Shown here: positions 53,412 through 61,066 of the stretch, in pieces
Layout: each line of letters starts with the position of its first letter
Numbering within the stretch: position 1 is the first letter of the stretch
NCBI GenBank assembly: GCA_946540735.1
Contig: CAMNIN010000004.1
Span: forward strand, 53,252 to 117,251
Direction: 5' to 3'
DNA length: 64,000 nt
From: an uncultured Prevotellaceae bacterium
GTDB taxonomy: Bacteria; Bacteroidota; Bacteroidia; Bacteroidales; Bacteroidaceae
Notes under the pieces: model-generated
What the model was told of the DNA's origin: nothing
Seen by the model: only the letters and a program-made list of their open reading frames with translations
The model's database searches: none
Position numbers and translations under genes: made by a program

Positions 53412-54212
53412 TTATTTGATGGCTTTGTAGTTGCGTTTCGCCTCCTCTCGTGTGCAGAGGTTGAAGTGCCACCATTCGGTGCGCAGCGGTTTGAATCCGC
53501 CCACGCCCATCACCTCCCGCAGCAGTTGCCGGTTGGCGCGAGCTTCCTCGGAGATGCGTTTGTTTTTCACCAGCAGGTCTTCCTTGTCGATATGCGACAG
53601 GTCGCCCATGAAGTCGACCTTTGCCCCCATAGGGATAGTGTCGCCCCCCACCCGGCAGATAGAGATGTCGACGGCCATGCCGTAGTTGTGCATGCCACCC
53701 CCGTTGGCGGGATTGCTCACATAGATGTTTTTCTTTGTGTTTTTCACCACGTTCCACATTTTCTGCTGTATGCTCATGGGGCGAGTGGCGTCGAAGACGA
53801 TCAGGCTCAGTTCGGGGTGCATTTGCTTGAGCCGCTGCTGAGCCATGACAAGCGCCTTGGCCGCTTTAGGGTGCAGGTAGCCTTCGCGCAGGTCGTCATA
53901 CAGCACCCTTCCGGTGAAATTGTCGGGTCGAGAGTACATCAAGCTCACCACGATGGTAGGATCGAGCGACTGAATATTGACCATGCCCTGTCGCTCCATA
54001 GACTGGGCGGTGGCACTGAGAGCGGTGCTGTCGGGTGTTGTCTTAGGCGTTTCGGCCACCAGCATAGCGCCGGAGTCCGCTTTCGTATCGGTGGAGGCGA
54101 CCATGCTGGAAGAATCGTCGGGACGAGCGGTCTTGTCGGCATCCATCAGTTGTCGTGCATTGGGATTGGTGCAGGCGATGAGCAGAGCCGCCGTGAAAAG
54201 AAATTTTTTCAT
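53412..54212 (-). CDS. D-alanyl-D-alanine dipeptidase family lipoprotein (M15D, VanX/DdpX-like)
   Basis: A 266-residue predicted lipoprotein. The lipobox is LIAC (Cys14), followed by a Ser/Thr/Asp-rich low-complexity stretch (~20-75). The peptidase domain shows YDDLREGYLHPKAAKAL, DATRPMSIQQKMW, the zinc block GGMHNYGMAVDIS (His, Asp) and EWWHFN (Glu, His). VanX-type enzymes split D-Ala-D-Ala; a housekeeping role in peptidoglycan recycling is more likely here than glycopeptide resistance, since no van genes are adjacent. The usual Ser of SxHxxGxAxD is Gly. It follows a strong hairpin at 54233-54255. Confidence 0.85.
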   Translation of the reverse strand: MKKFLFTAALLIACTNPNARQLMDADKTARPDDSSSMVASTDTKADSGAMLVAETPKTTPDSTALSATAQSMERQGMVNIQSLDPTIVVSLMYSRPDNFTGRVLYDDLREGYLHPKAAKALVMAQQRLKQMHPELSLIVFDATRPMSIQQKMWNVVKNTKKNIYVSNPANGGGMHNYGMAVDISICRVGGDTIPMGAKVDFMGDLSHIDKEDLLVKNKRISEEARANRQLLREVMGVGGFKPLRTEWWHFNLCTREEAKRNYKAIK

Positions 54213-54232
54213 ATTGTGTTATTTGACAATAA

Positions 54233-54255
54233 AATCCCCTCACGATGAGGGGATT
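54233..54255 (-). terminator. Terminator downstream of lemA-like gene
   Basis: Perfect 10-bp stem (AATCCCCTCA/TGAGGGGATT, 3-nt loop). On the minus strand it continues into a T-rich tail (TTTTATTGT). A second 9-bp hairpin (CTGCTACCC/GGGTAGCAG, 54273-54295) lies between it and the lemA stop. Confidence 0.65.
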
Positions 54256-54305
54256 ATGTGAAGTTAGCTTGACTGCTACCCGCTGAGGGTAGCAGAAGAG
54301 AAGGA

Positions 54306-54887
54306 TCAGAATTTGATGGTAGGAGCTTTCTGCGCAGCCTCGTCGGCAGCGAATTTCTCCATGGTTCTGAAACCGAAGATGCCAGCGAAGAGATTCTTCG
54401 GGAAGGTGCGGATCTCACGGTTGTAAACAGTGACAGTGTCATTGAACTTGTTGCGGGCCTCGTTGATGCGGTTCTCGGTGCCCTCCAGTTGTTTCTGCAA
54501 GTCCATGAAGTTCTCGTTAGCCTTCAGTTCGGGATAGTTTTCCGACACAGCGATCAGTTTACCGAGAGCGGCACCCAGTTCACCCTGAGCCTTCTGGAAA
54601 GCCTGCAATTGCTCGGGAGTGCAGTTGCTGGGGTCGATGGTCATCTGTGTGGCCTTGGCACGAGCCTCAACCACCTCTTTGAAGGTGTTCTCCTCATGCT
54701 GGGCATAACCTTTCACCACCTCGACAAGGTTGGGGATGAGGTCAGCTCGCCGCTGATAAGCTGACTGAACGTTGGCCGCTGCGTTGGTGGCGTCTTCCTG
54801 CAAGGCGACCATACCATTGTAGGCACCCATGGCCCATAATGCTGCCACGACGATGATGGCAATGATGATGACAGAAGTTTTTTTCAT
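54306..54887 (-). CDS. lemA: LemA family protein
   Basis: A 193-residue membrane-anchored LemA-family protein. An N-terminal hydrophobic helix (~4-24) is followed by long coiled helices with the family pattern QRRADLIPNLVEVVKGYA and EARAKATQ. The C terminus has FNDTVTVYNREIRTFPKN. Its function is unclear; in many bacteria it is encoded beside TPM-domain proteins, as here: the TPM gene lies 39 nt upstream on the same strand. Both probably form one short unit ended by the hairpins at 54233-54295. Confidence 0.93.
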   Translation of the reverse strand: MKKTSVIIIAIIVVAALWAMGAYNGMVALQEDATNAAANVQSAYQRRADLIPNLVEVVKGYAQHEENTFKEVVEARAKATQMTIDPSNCTPEQLQAFQKAQGELGAALGKLIAVSENYPELKANENFMDLQKQLEGTENRINEARNKFNDTVTVYNREIRTFPKNLFAGIFGFRTMEKFAADEAAQKAPTIKF

Positions 54888-54926
54888 TTTCTTTTATTTT
54901 TTGTTGATTAATGATGAATCTGAGAT

Positions 54927-55769
54927 TTACCAGCTTCCGCCGGCGCCTCCACCTCCGAAGCTTCCACCACCGAAGCTTCCGCCTCCGAAGCCACCACCGC
55001 CTCCGAAGCCACCTCCACTGAAGCCCCCTCCGCCGAAGATGATCGGTCCGCTGCCCCGGCTACCACTTCCTCCGCTTGCCGAGCCTCCGTGCCGCCAGAG
55101 GTAGATGATGATGACGAGGATCACGATGAGGAAGAAGATGTCGCCCCACGTCAGTTCATCCTCGTCAAGCACGATCGAAGTCGCGGGAGGCAGTTCGCCG
55201 CTTTTGATTTGCGAGTAGACAGCGTGGCAAGTCTGGGCCACCGCCAAGTCGGGGTTTCCCGCCCTCATATTAGGCTGTATGAAACTCATGGCGATGCGAT
55301 TGCAAGTAAGGTCGGTGAGGAATTCCTCCAGTCCCTTGCCCGGTGCGATGAAATATTGCCGGTCTTTCACAGCGATGACGATGACCAGTCCGGTGCGAGT
55401 GTCCTTGTATCCGATGCCGTATTTGTTGCCCACGTCCTGAGCCATTCGGAAGGTGTCGCCGTTTTTCACATGGTTGACGATGATGAATGCCGTCTGGATG
55501 TCGAACTCGTGGTTGAGCTTTCTAAGGTAGAAGTTGGCCGAGTCGCGGTATTCCTGACTGAGGATATGGTCGGGGTCGCACACATACTGGGTAGAGTCTT
55601 GCAGATAGACCATCTGGATATTGTCAGCGCTCCAGATGATGTATCCGTCGTCAGCCCTCTCCTCCTTTGCGGCAAGAGCGTCGAGGCATGTCGCCAGCAT
55701 GAGCAAAACCAGCATGAGGCCGGTTTTGAGATGCGTCTTTCTCCTATAAAAATCCACCATACTCATCAT
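54927..55769 (-). CDS. TPM-domain membrane protein with Gly-rich tail
   Basis: A 280-residue protein with a signal peptide (to about ALA|AKEERA), a TPM (phosphatase-like) periplasmic domain (~50-190: DPDHILSQEYRDSANFYLRK, AFIIVNHVKNGD, TGLVIVIAVKDRQYFI, PGKGLEEFLTD), one membrane helix (~213-230) and a ~45-residue Gly/Ser/Phe repeat tail ending GGSW. Such proteins pair with LemA. The first of three clustered Met codons (55769, 55766, 55760) is used; the -7 box TACTTTTGC ends 7 nt before it, so the leader is very short. Function unknown beyond membrane association. Confidence 0.85.
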   Translation of the reverse strand: MMSMVDFYRRKTHLKTGLMLVLLMLATCLDALAAKEERADDGYIIWSADNIQMVYLQDSTQYVCDPDHILSQEYRDSANFYLRKLNHEFDIQTAFIIVNHVKNGDTFRMAQDVGNKYGIGYKDTRTGLVIVIAVKDRQYFIAPGKGLEEFLTDLTCNRIAMSFIQPNMRAGNPDLAVAQTCHAVYSQIKSGELPPATSIVLDEDELTWGDIFFLIVILVIIIYLWRHGGSASGGSGSRGSGPIIFGGGGFSGGGFGGGGGFGGGSFGGGSFGGGGAGGSW

Positions 55770-55776
55770 ACTTTTT

Positions 55777-55785
55777 GCAAAAGTA
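55777..55785 (-). promoter_or_regulatory. Promoter -7 box of the TPM-lemA unit
   Basis: Minus-strand TACTTTTGC ends 7 nt before the first possible ATG. Confidence 0.5.
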
Positions 55786-55846
55786 AGTATTTTTTTCCAT
55801 TCTTCAGCCGCGATGACACAGAAAAAGTCCCCCGAAAGTGTAAAAA

Positions 55847-56257
55847 TCACCTCATGGCGAGCGCGCGGTTTTCTGCCTGCTCCATGATTTCGCGCTCACC
55901 AGGCCCTTTGTCGTTGATGCCGCAGAGGTGGAGGATTCCGTGAATGATCACGCGGTGCAGTTCCTCGTCATAGTTTTTCGCGTATTGCTCCGCATTGCTG
56001 CGCACGGTGTCGAGCGAGATGACGATATCGCCGTTGATGGTCTCCCCCTCATCGTAATCGAAGGTGATGATATCCGTGTAATAGTCGTGTCCGAGGTATT
56101 CTTTGTTGACCTCGAGGATGCGTTCGTCGCTGACGAAGAGGTAGCCGATCTCTCCGACAGATCGTCCGTAAGAAGCAGCCACAGCCTTGATCCAAGCAGT
56201 GGTGGCCCTTTTCCTGATATTCGGCATACGTATGCCGTCGCTGTTGTATGTGATCAT
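55847..56257 (-). CDS. ybeY: Endoribonuclease YbeY
   Basis: A 136-residue UPF0054/YbeY metalloprotein, an endoribonuclease involved in 16S rRNA maturation and ribosome quality control. The body shows IGYLFVSDERILEVNKEYLGHD and YYTDIITFDYDE, then the metal block HGILHLCGINDKGP. Compared with the usual HGxLHLxGyDH, the third His ligand position is Asp. Its ATG overlaps the coaD stop by 4 nt, so ruvB-coaD-ybeY are probably co-transcribed. Confidence 0.93.
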   Translation of the reverse strand: MITYNSDGIRMPNIRKRATTAWIKAVAASYGRSVGEIGYLFVSDERILEVNKEYLGHDYYTDIITFDYDEGETINGDIVISLDTVRSNAEQYAKNYDEELHRVIIHGILHLCGINDKGPGEREIMEQAENRALAMR

Positions 56258-56703
56258 TTCTTGTGGGGTAAATACTTGCTGATGTCTTTTCCATAGTGCG
56301 CCAGTTCCCTCACCATGCTCGAACTGATATGCGCCAGTGCGGGGTCGGCCAGGAGAAGCAAGGTCTCTGTGCCGTTGAGGCTTCGGTTGATCTCCGCCAT
56401 CTCACGCTCATATTCGAAATCCTTCACCGACCGGATGCCCTTGATGATGAAATGCGCCCCCTCGCGTTGTGCGAAGTCGACGGCCAGGTCACTGTAGATT
56501 TTCACCTCGACGCGAGGCTCATCGGCATAGACGGCGTCGATGGCGTCCTTCCGCTCTTCTGCGGTCAGTGTATGAGATTTGTGTACATTGCCCTCCACCA
56601 CACCGATGACGATGCGGTCGAACAAAGAGAGGGCACGCCTCACGATATCGTCGTGTCCGATGGTGAAAGGGTCGAAACTGCCTGTGAATACTGCTGTAGT
56701 CAT
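56254..56703 (-). CDS. coaD: Phosphopantetheine adenylyltransferase
   Basis: A 149-residue enzyme of coenzyme A synthesis that joins 4'-phosphopantetheine and ATP to dephospho-CoA. The nucleotidyltransferase signature is GSFDPFTIGHDDI (TxGH), followed by IKGIRSVKDFEYE and the ISSSMVREL ATP-binding end. The length is slightly short but normal. It starts 34 nt after ruvB stops and its end overlaps ybeY. Confidence 0.95.
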   Translation of the reverse strand: MTTAVFTGSFDPFTIGHDDIVRRALSLFDRIVIGVVEGNVHKSHTLTAEERKDAIDAVYADEPRVEVKIYSDLAVDFAQREGAHFIIKGIRSVKDFEYEREMAEINRSLNGTETLLLLADPALAHISSSMVRELAHYGKDISKYLPHKK

Positions 56704-56737
56704 AATGATGTAAGTGAGAGAACTCCTCCTGCGCTGA

Positions 56738-57778
56738 TCACTCTTGGTCGAACAAGCTCATCTGCATGATGTTGCCCTGATACGGGTTTCGTCCGAAGTG
56801 TCGGTAGGCCAGTTCGGTGACCATCCGTCCGCGTGGTGTGCGCTTGATGAACCCCTCCATGATAAGGAAAGGCTCGTAGACCTCCTCCACCGTACCGGCA
56901 TCCTCGCCGATGGCCGTGGCGATGGTCGTGATACCCACGGGACCACCTTTGAACTTGTCGATGATGGTGAGCAGGATTTTGTTGTCGATCTCGTCGAGAC
57001 CGTATTGGTCGATGTTGAGAGCTGAGAGAGCGATGTGCGTGATGTCCTCGTCGATGCGTCCGGTGCCCTTTACCTGAGCGAAGTCGCGCACGCGCCTCAA
57101 GAGGGCGTTGGCGATACGCGGCGTGCCACGGCTACGCCCTGCGATCTCGGCCGCAGCGCTGTCGTCGATGGGCACCCGCAGAATGCTGGCGCTGCGCTTG
57201 AGGATTTTGGTCAGTGTCTCCGGCTCATAGTATTCGAGATGCATGTTGATGCCGAAGCGCGCGCGAAGCGGAGCGGTGAGCAGTCCGCTGCGTGTGGTGG
57301 CGCCGATGAGGGTGAAGGGGTTGAGTCCGATTTGTATGGATCGGGCCGATGGACCCTTGTCGATCATGATATCGATGCGGTAGTCCTCCATGGCCGAGTA
57401 GAGATATTCCTCGACCACGGGTGAGAGGCGGTGGATCTCGTCGATGAAGAGCACGTCGTTGGGTTCGAGCGAGGTCAGGATGCCCGCCAGGTCGCCGGGC
57501 TTATCGAGCACCGGACCGCTGGTGAGTTTGAATCCCACGCCCAGTTCGTTGGCGATGATATTGCTCAAGGTAGTCTTGCCCAGTCCAGGCGGACCGTGCA
57601 GCAGTGTGTGGTCGAGCGGTTCCCCTCGGAATTTCGCAGCCTCCACGAAGACCTGGAGGTTGCTCACCACGTTTTTCTGTCCGCTGAAGTCAGAGAAGCT
57701 CAGTGGTCGGAGGGCATTCTCGAAATCCTTTTCCATCGGGGAGACTCGTTCGCTCCTGATGTCGAAATCTTCATCCAT
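56738..57778 (-). CDS. ruvB: Holliday junction branch-migration ATPase RuvB
   Basis: A 346-residue AAA+ motor that, with RuvA, drives branch migration of Holliday junctions. Walker [10 protein letters not shown], Walker [10 protein letters not shown], sensor 1 GATTRSGLL, arginine finger region LRARFGI and the C-terminal winged helix ([25 protein letters not shown]) are present. The ATG at 57778 gives [12 protein letters not shown], the usual N terminus; 57808 would overlap the promoter. It has a clean promoter at 57805-57837 and leads coaD and ybeY. Confidence 0.97.
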   Translation of the reverse strand: MDEDFDIRSERVSPMEKDFENALRPLSFSDFSGQKNVVSNLQVFVEAAKFRGEPLDHTLLHGPPGLGKTTLSNIIANELGVGFKLTSGPVLDKPGDLAGILTSLEPNDVLFIDEIHRLSPVVEEYLYSAMEDYRIDIMIDKGPSARSIQIGLNPFTLIGATTRSGLLTAPLRARFGINMHLEYYEPETLTKILKRSASILRVPIDDSAAAEIAGRSRGTPRIANALLRRVRDFAQVKGTGRIDEDITHIALSALNIDQYGLDEIDNKILLTIIDKFKGGPVGITTIATAIGEDAGTVEEVYEPFLIMEGFIKRTPRGRMVTELAYRHFGRNPYQGNIMQMSLFDQE

Positions 57779-57804
57779 GATGGGCTGTTGGTGAATTGTT
57801 TTCA

Positions 57805-57837
57805 GCAAAGGTAGTCAAACCCATCCAAAACACCAAA
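57805..57837 (-). promoter_or_regulatory. ruvB promoter
   Basis: Minus-strand TTTG (57834-57837), 20-nt spacer, TACCTTTGC (57805-57813), 26 nt before the ATG. Confidence 0.75.
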
Positions 57838-57871
57838 TATTTAAATCCATAAAAAATTTTTTAGGTGAAAA

Positions 57872-57904
57872 TTTGGTGTTATCGGTCAAAAGCAGTAATT
57901 TTGC
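57872..57904 (+). promoter_or_regulatory. tRNA-Met promoter
   Basis: TTTG (57872-57875), 20-nt spacer and TAATTTTGC (57896-57904), 32 nt before the tRNA. Confidence 0.7.
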
Positions 57905-57936
57905 ACTCCAATATCAGAGTCATGCCGACATCTGCC

Positions 57937-58010
57937 GGACTTGTAGCTCAGTTGGTTAGAGCAACAGACTCATAATCTGGAGGTCCCAGGTTCAAGCCCT
58001 GGCTGGTCCA
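57937..58010 (+). tRNA. tRNA-Met (anticodon CAT)
   Basis: A 74-nt cloverleaf. The D arm is GCTC-AGTTGGTTA-GAGC; the anticodon stem-loop is CAGA-CTCATAA-TCTG with CAT; the T arm is CCAGG-TTCAAGC-CCTGG. CCA is not fully encoded (discriminator A, then CA). The anticodon arm resembles elongator Met, not the tRNA-Ile(CAT) of the phylum. The acceptor stem has a T-T mismatch at pair 6 and a T-G wobble at pair 5, and the first anticodon-stem pair is A-G, so the gene is imperfect. An AT-rich island follows directly. Confidence 0.88.
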
Positions 58011-58015
58011 CACTG

Positions 58016-58060
58016 AAAATCAGCAACTTAGAAGAAATTCAAGTTGCTGATTTTTGTTTT
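58016..58060 (+). terminator. Strong terminator after tRNA-Met
   Basis: A perfect 14-bp stem (58016-58029 with 58041-58054) over an 11-nt loop, ending in a T-rich tail (TTTTTGTTTT), starts 5 nt after the tRNA. Confidence 0.85.
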
Positions 58061-58061
58061 C

Positions 58062-58083
58062 GGGAAAACAATGGGAAAACAAT
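58062..58083 (+). repeat. Tandem 11-bp repeat at the island edge
   Basis: Two perfect adjacent copies of GGGAAAACAAT (58062-58072, 58073-58083), 52 nt after the tRNA. Short direct repeats next to a tRNA may be integrase arm-type sites or part of an attachment region; no integrase is in the window. Confidence 0.5.
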
Positions 58084-58180
58084 CGGTTTGAGTTCGACAC
58101 CATTTCCTGCCACTTTTTGCAATCTTGTGCGACTGCGAAAACAAGTATTTTGGAAATGAGAGGACTTTGGCTACTCTCCA

Positions 58181-58492
58181 TTATTTTCTGGAAAAGTACT
58201 CCTTTGCCAAGTCAATGGCATCCAAACGGAGCTTCTTATCTTCCTCCTTCAATGCGGCATACACGCCATCGGCCAGCCAGAGCGTCATCAGTTCCTTCTC
58301 GTCAACCTTATACAACTCTGCCAACTTTGGAACCTGGTCACGCCTTACACGTCTTGCTCCCAACTCCATCTTGCTATACATGGGCATGTCCGTCCCCAGC
58401 AATTCAGCCAAATGTCGTTGCTTCAACCCTTGCTCCAGCCTCATGGCCTTTATCTTCGGGCCAAACATGCCGTAAATTCTTTTATCCTTCAT
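58181..58492 (-). CDS. XRE-family helix-turn-helix regulator
   Basis: A 103-residue DNA-binding protein. A Cro/C1-type HTH spans ~12-66 (KAMRLEQGLKQRHLAELLG, MPMYSKMELGARRVRRD), followed by a helical tail (LADGVYAALKEEDKKLRLD). It is encoded 86 nt downstream of the Fic gene on the same strand and may regulate it or act as an island regulator. Nothing in the protein shows it is an antitoxin for Fic, which carries its own inhibitory helix. Confidence 0.85.
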   Translation of the reverse strand: MKDKRIYGMFGPKIKAMRLEQGLKQRHLAELLGTDMPMYSKMELGARRVRRDQVPKLAELYKVDEKELMTLWLADGVYAALKEEDKKLRLDAIDLAKEYFSRK

Positions 58493-58578
58493 ATTTTCCC
58501 AATTATCTTATTTGTTCGCTACTTGTCCCGAGCTTGTCCTGAACTTGTCCTGTGGTTTTATTGTTTTTAAAAAGTCAA

Positions 58579-59454
58579 TTAGTCTTCCTGCTCATAGTAA
58601 TACGAGTAGTCGATACCCTTCATGAAGATCTCGCGGTCGTCTATCTTATTCGTCAATGCAGGTTTCAGCAACTCGCGAATCTTAGTGCTGTCCATTTGAC
58701 TTGCAATCATCGCATCAAGGTATTCCCGTTTATCTATCTGACTCCAATCCACGCACAGGCCTAAGCGTTTCTTGAATATCAAGTCGAGCCAAATGCGCGT
58801 TGAACGGCCATTGCCTTCCATAAACGGATGGGCAGCATTCATCTCCACATACTTATCCACGATCTCATCGTATGTGTTTTCTGGCATCGACTCTACAGTT
58901 TTCAAGAAACTATGAAGATGTTCTGCCAGGCAAAACAAGGTGTTCCCCTTTGCAATAGTCTTGGTACGGATTTTCCCAGCAAAGTCATATAGCCCACCGA
59001 AGATATAGGCATGAATCTGTTGCAGAGCCTTGACAGTTCCCACGTCTTTATCTGCCACGAGATTACTTTCAATAAACGTATAGGCCTTCTTTTTGCTGCG
59101 CCCGTCAATTGTGTTGTCACTATAAGTGAACCAGTCGAGGAAGGCCGTAGCCTGGTTGTTGGGTATAACCTTAGCGAGTTTCTCTACATCGATTTGGCTG
59201 ATGACATCCGTTTTGTACTTCTTTCCGTCCGCAGCTGTAAGCTTCAGTTGGGTAGTAGCACTAACCAACTCATTCTCTTCCTTCCGCAGTTTAGCCTTCA
59301 GATACTTCCAGTAGTTACGGTTCTTTTCGTGGTCATCTTGCTGATTGATAGCCCCCACAATATCCAGAACCGAGAACCACCACTGGTTGTTGGCTTCGTC
59401 CCATACGGCACGAACCTTATGGTCTTTGTAGAACCGTATTGATATCTTGCTCAT
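58579..59454 (-). CDS. BRO-N/RhuM-like domain fused to a class III-type Fic AMP-transferase
   Basis: A 291-residue protein with two parts. Residues ~1-110 resemble the BRO-N/RhuM/DinD-type N-terminal domain (VWDEANNQWWFSVLDIVGAI, VEKLAKVIPNNQATAFLDW). Residues ~125-291 are a Fic domain: IFGGLYDFAGKIRT, then the catalytic HPFMEGNGR (His209-Arg217), closely following the pattern of Neisseria NmFic. The C-terminal IDYSYYYEQ supplies the class III inhibitory helix motif (Ser284-X3-Glu288), with Gln where Gly/Asn is usual. Class III Fic enzymes AMPylate targets such as GyrB/ParE and are held off by this helix. The BRO-N addition may direct DNA or target binding. Activity is an inference. Confidence 0.85.
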   Translation of the reverse strand: MSKISIRFYKDHKVRAVWDEANNQWWFSVLDIVGAINQQDDHEKNRNYWKYLKAKLRKEENELVSATTQLKLTAADGKKYKTDVISQIDVEKLAKVIPNNQATAFLDWFTYSDNTIDGRSKKKAYTFIESNLVADKDVGTVKALQQIHAYIFGGLYDFAGKIRTKTIAKGNTLFCLAEHLHSFLKTVESMPENTYDEIVDKYVEMNAAHPFMEGNGRSTRIWLDLIFKKRLGLCVDWSQIDKREYLDAMIASQMDSTKIRELLKPALTNKIDDREIFMKGIDYSYYYEQED

Positions 59455-59618
59455 ATCTCGTATTCTTTTATTTCTATAACGTATTTATTCTTCTTCCTTA
59501 ATTATTGCCTTGCTCCCTTCTGCCTTCCTTTAGCCTGCTTTCTGGCCTTTTTCAGCCATACTGATGAGTAAGGCTAGAAGCAAGCTAGAGTATGGTTACA
59601 GTATGCAAATAAGATGTT
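59455..59618. other. Intergenic stretch upstream of the Fic gene
   Basis: Together with the remnant at 59619-59815 this makes a 427-nt stretch (59455-59881) without an intact gene. I see no convincing promoter, repeat or RNA here; short purine-rich stretches precede the Fic ATG. Confidence 0.4.
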
Positions 59619-59815
59619 TCACCATTTCTCGTCCCTTTTTACTACATCATCTGCCAGAAGAACGCCAGAGTGGCCTTTCGCCCACTCGTACGCAGACATC
59701 TCCTTCTGCAGCCCAATGGCCGTCTGCCAGATATAGGCTTTTCTTTCTTATCTGGCTCGCCTTGACGGATATACTCGTCAAAATCTTCTATGTTAAACTT
59801 ACGTTCGTCGCGCAT
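59619..59815 (-). pseudogene. Decayed N-terminal fragment of a second Fic-family gene
   Basis: From the ATG at 59815 the minus strand reads MRDERKFNIEDFDEYIRQGE then PDKKEK. A one-base shift restores YIWQTAIGLQ, and this string resembles the N terminus of Bacteroidetes Fic proteins that begin with an xxEYIRxGEPxKxEK-xxWQTAIGLQ pattern. After that the match fades and the shifted frame stops at 59619; the unshifted frame stops at 59642. No Fic core follows. It looks like a frameshifted, truncated relic, but a short independent peptide cannot be ruled out. Confidence 0.45.
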
Positions 59816-59881
59816 ATTTATATTTTGTACATTTACCTACATTAGTCTTTCAAAAATAGTCAACAGATTATGTAATCAATC

Positions 59882-60877
59882 TTATTGTTTAAATGGATAG
59901 GGAACTGGTCTCTGATCTTCTGGACTTTTCAAATAGAAATCTTCCAAATCCCACTTTGGCTCTCTTTCTATATGAATGATTTTTCCAACTGCTTCACGCC
60001 ATAGATCATTCCTATAACCATATTGGGCAATTAGAATAATGGCGTAAGCCATAATTGCATTTATCGCATAGAATAATTTTGCCTCAGCAAAATGTTTTTC
60101 TCGATTGTGCTTTATATGATTGTATGCTTGATACCAATATAACTGTTCGTTATTCTCCCATGTAGAGAAAGGCGAAAAGGTTCCTAAATCACCATATCTG
60201 TAAAAAGACAATTCATATTCATTTAACTTTAAAGCATCATTAAGTTTGTAATAGTCCAACATTTCAAAGTAGTTCCCATTGGGTTCGACTCCATTATTGG
60301 CCAATATGCTTTGCATCCTTGCATCCAATTCTGTACAAGCTAAAATAATGATGTTCCTGATAGCGTGCCCGTAAACGCTAAATTGATTATGATGTGGGGC
60401 AATGATTTTGAAAACCTCTGACAAATCACTAAGAATTATCTCTAACTGCCGCAGTTGATTTGAATATTCTTGGAAGTTATTAATGGGTAGGTCTTTGTAG
60501 CACTCTATGAAAGATGTCTCGCTTTGTGATGTGGCTTGAAAGTCTTCCGTAAGATTATATGTGAATATTGGCCTGTAAATGGAATTAAAATTTTGGCCAC
60601 AATCCAGTTTCAGATGCTTAAGACGAAAATTATCGCCATCGTTAAGAGAAGAATAATATATATGTGCCTTCCTAACAACGTCGAATAATTGTTTCTCTGT
60701 CATCTCGCCAAAGTTCATGATTGGACTACCATCAGAAGCCCAACAATCATTGTTATAGTCACACATCAAAAGATGAGCTTCACCATTACCATATTGAATA
60801 GGAATATGATGCGTACAAATTCCATCGGAATGTCTGTAATCGACCATCAAAAGGTATGTTCCATCTTCTTTTGTCAT
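59882..60877 (-). CDS. Unknown AT-rich island protein with HEPN-like C-terminal region
   Basis: A 331-residue protein I do not recognise. The N-terminal ~130 residues are mixed beta and helix (TYLLMVDYRHSDGICTHHIP). The C-terminal ~200 are mainly helical and include QAYNHIKHNREKHFAEAKLF (~254-273), like the NxxKHxR segments of HEPN-type all-helical domains found in defence and toxin proteins. The classic RX4-6H RNase motif is not clearly present. No signal peptide or membrane helix is strong. It lies 189 nt after the ATPase-TOPRIM gene, on the same strand, past a hairpin pair, so it may be a separate unit. Confidence 0.6.
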   Translation of the reverse strand: MTKEDGTYLLMVDYRHSDGICTHHIPIQYGNGEAHLLMCDYNNDCWASDGSPIMNFGEMTEKQLFDVVRKAHIYYSSLNDGDNFRLKHLKLDCGQNFNSIYRPIFTYNLTEDFQATSQSETSFIECYKDLPINNFQEYSNQLRQLEIILSDLSEVFKIIAPHHNQFSVYGHAIRNIIILACTELDARMQSILANNGVEPNGNYFEMLDYYKLNDALKLNEYELSFYRYGDLGTFSPFSTWENNEQLYWYQAYNHIKHNREKHFAEAKLFYAINAIMAYAIILIAQYGYRNDLWREAVGKIIHIEREPKWDLEDFYLKSPEDQRPVPYPFKQ

Positions 60878-60993
60878 ATCGTTATAAATTGATCATTCAC
60901 TTGAATTTATTAAAAATTTCCACTTACGTTTTATAACTTTTTTTGATATATCTACAACCTTCTTTATGAAATAGCTCCTTTTCAAGTTACCCA

Positions 60994-61033
60994 CTAAGTG
61001 TATTATACTTAGCCATTAACTCGTGAGAGTTAA
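60994..61033. promoter_or_regulatory. Pair of hairpins between the ATPase and HEPN-like genes
   Basis: CTAAGT/ACTTAG (60994-60999, 61007-61012) is followed by perfect 7-bp TTAACTC/GAGTTAA (61016-61022, 61027-61033). They lie 34-73 nt past the ATPase stop and could be a terminator or operators for the HEPN-like gene. Confidence 0.4.
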
Positions 61034-61066
61034 CCATTTATTTAAAACTACTGTCCTATCTCTCAT

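Noticed and set aside
53412..54212. Glycopeptide-resistance role for the VanX-like dipeptidase
   Set aside because: No vanH/vanA or regulatory genes nearby; neighbours are housekeeping, so a peptidoglycan recycling role is more likely.
54829..55104. Proline-rich forward frame
   Set aside because: It is the complement of the Gly-rich tail of the TPM protein; the PPPP pattern is a by-product.
59564..59845. 93-residue forward frame with a hydrophobic end
   Set aside because: It is opposite the Fic relic and has no start context or family resemblance.
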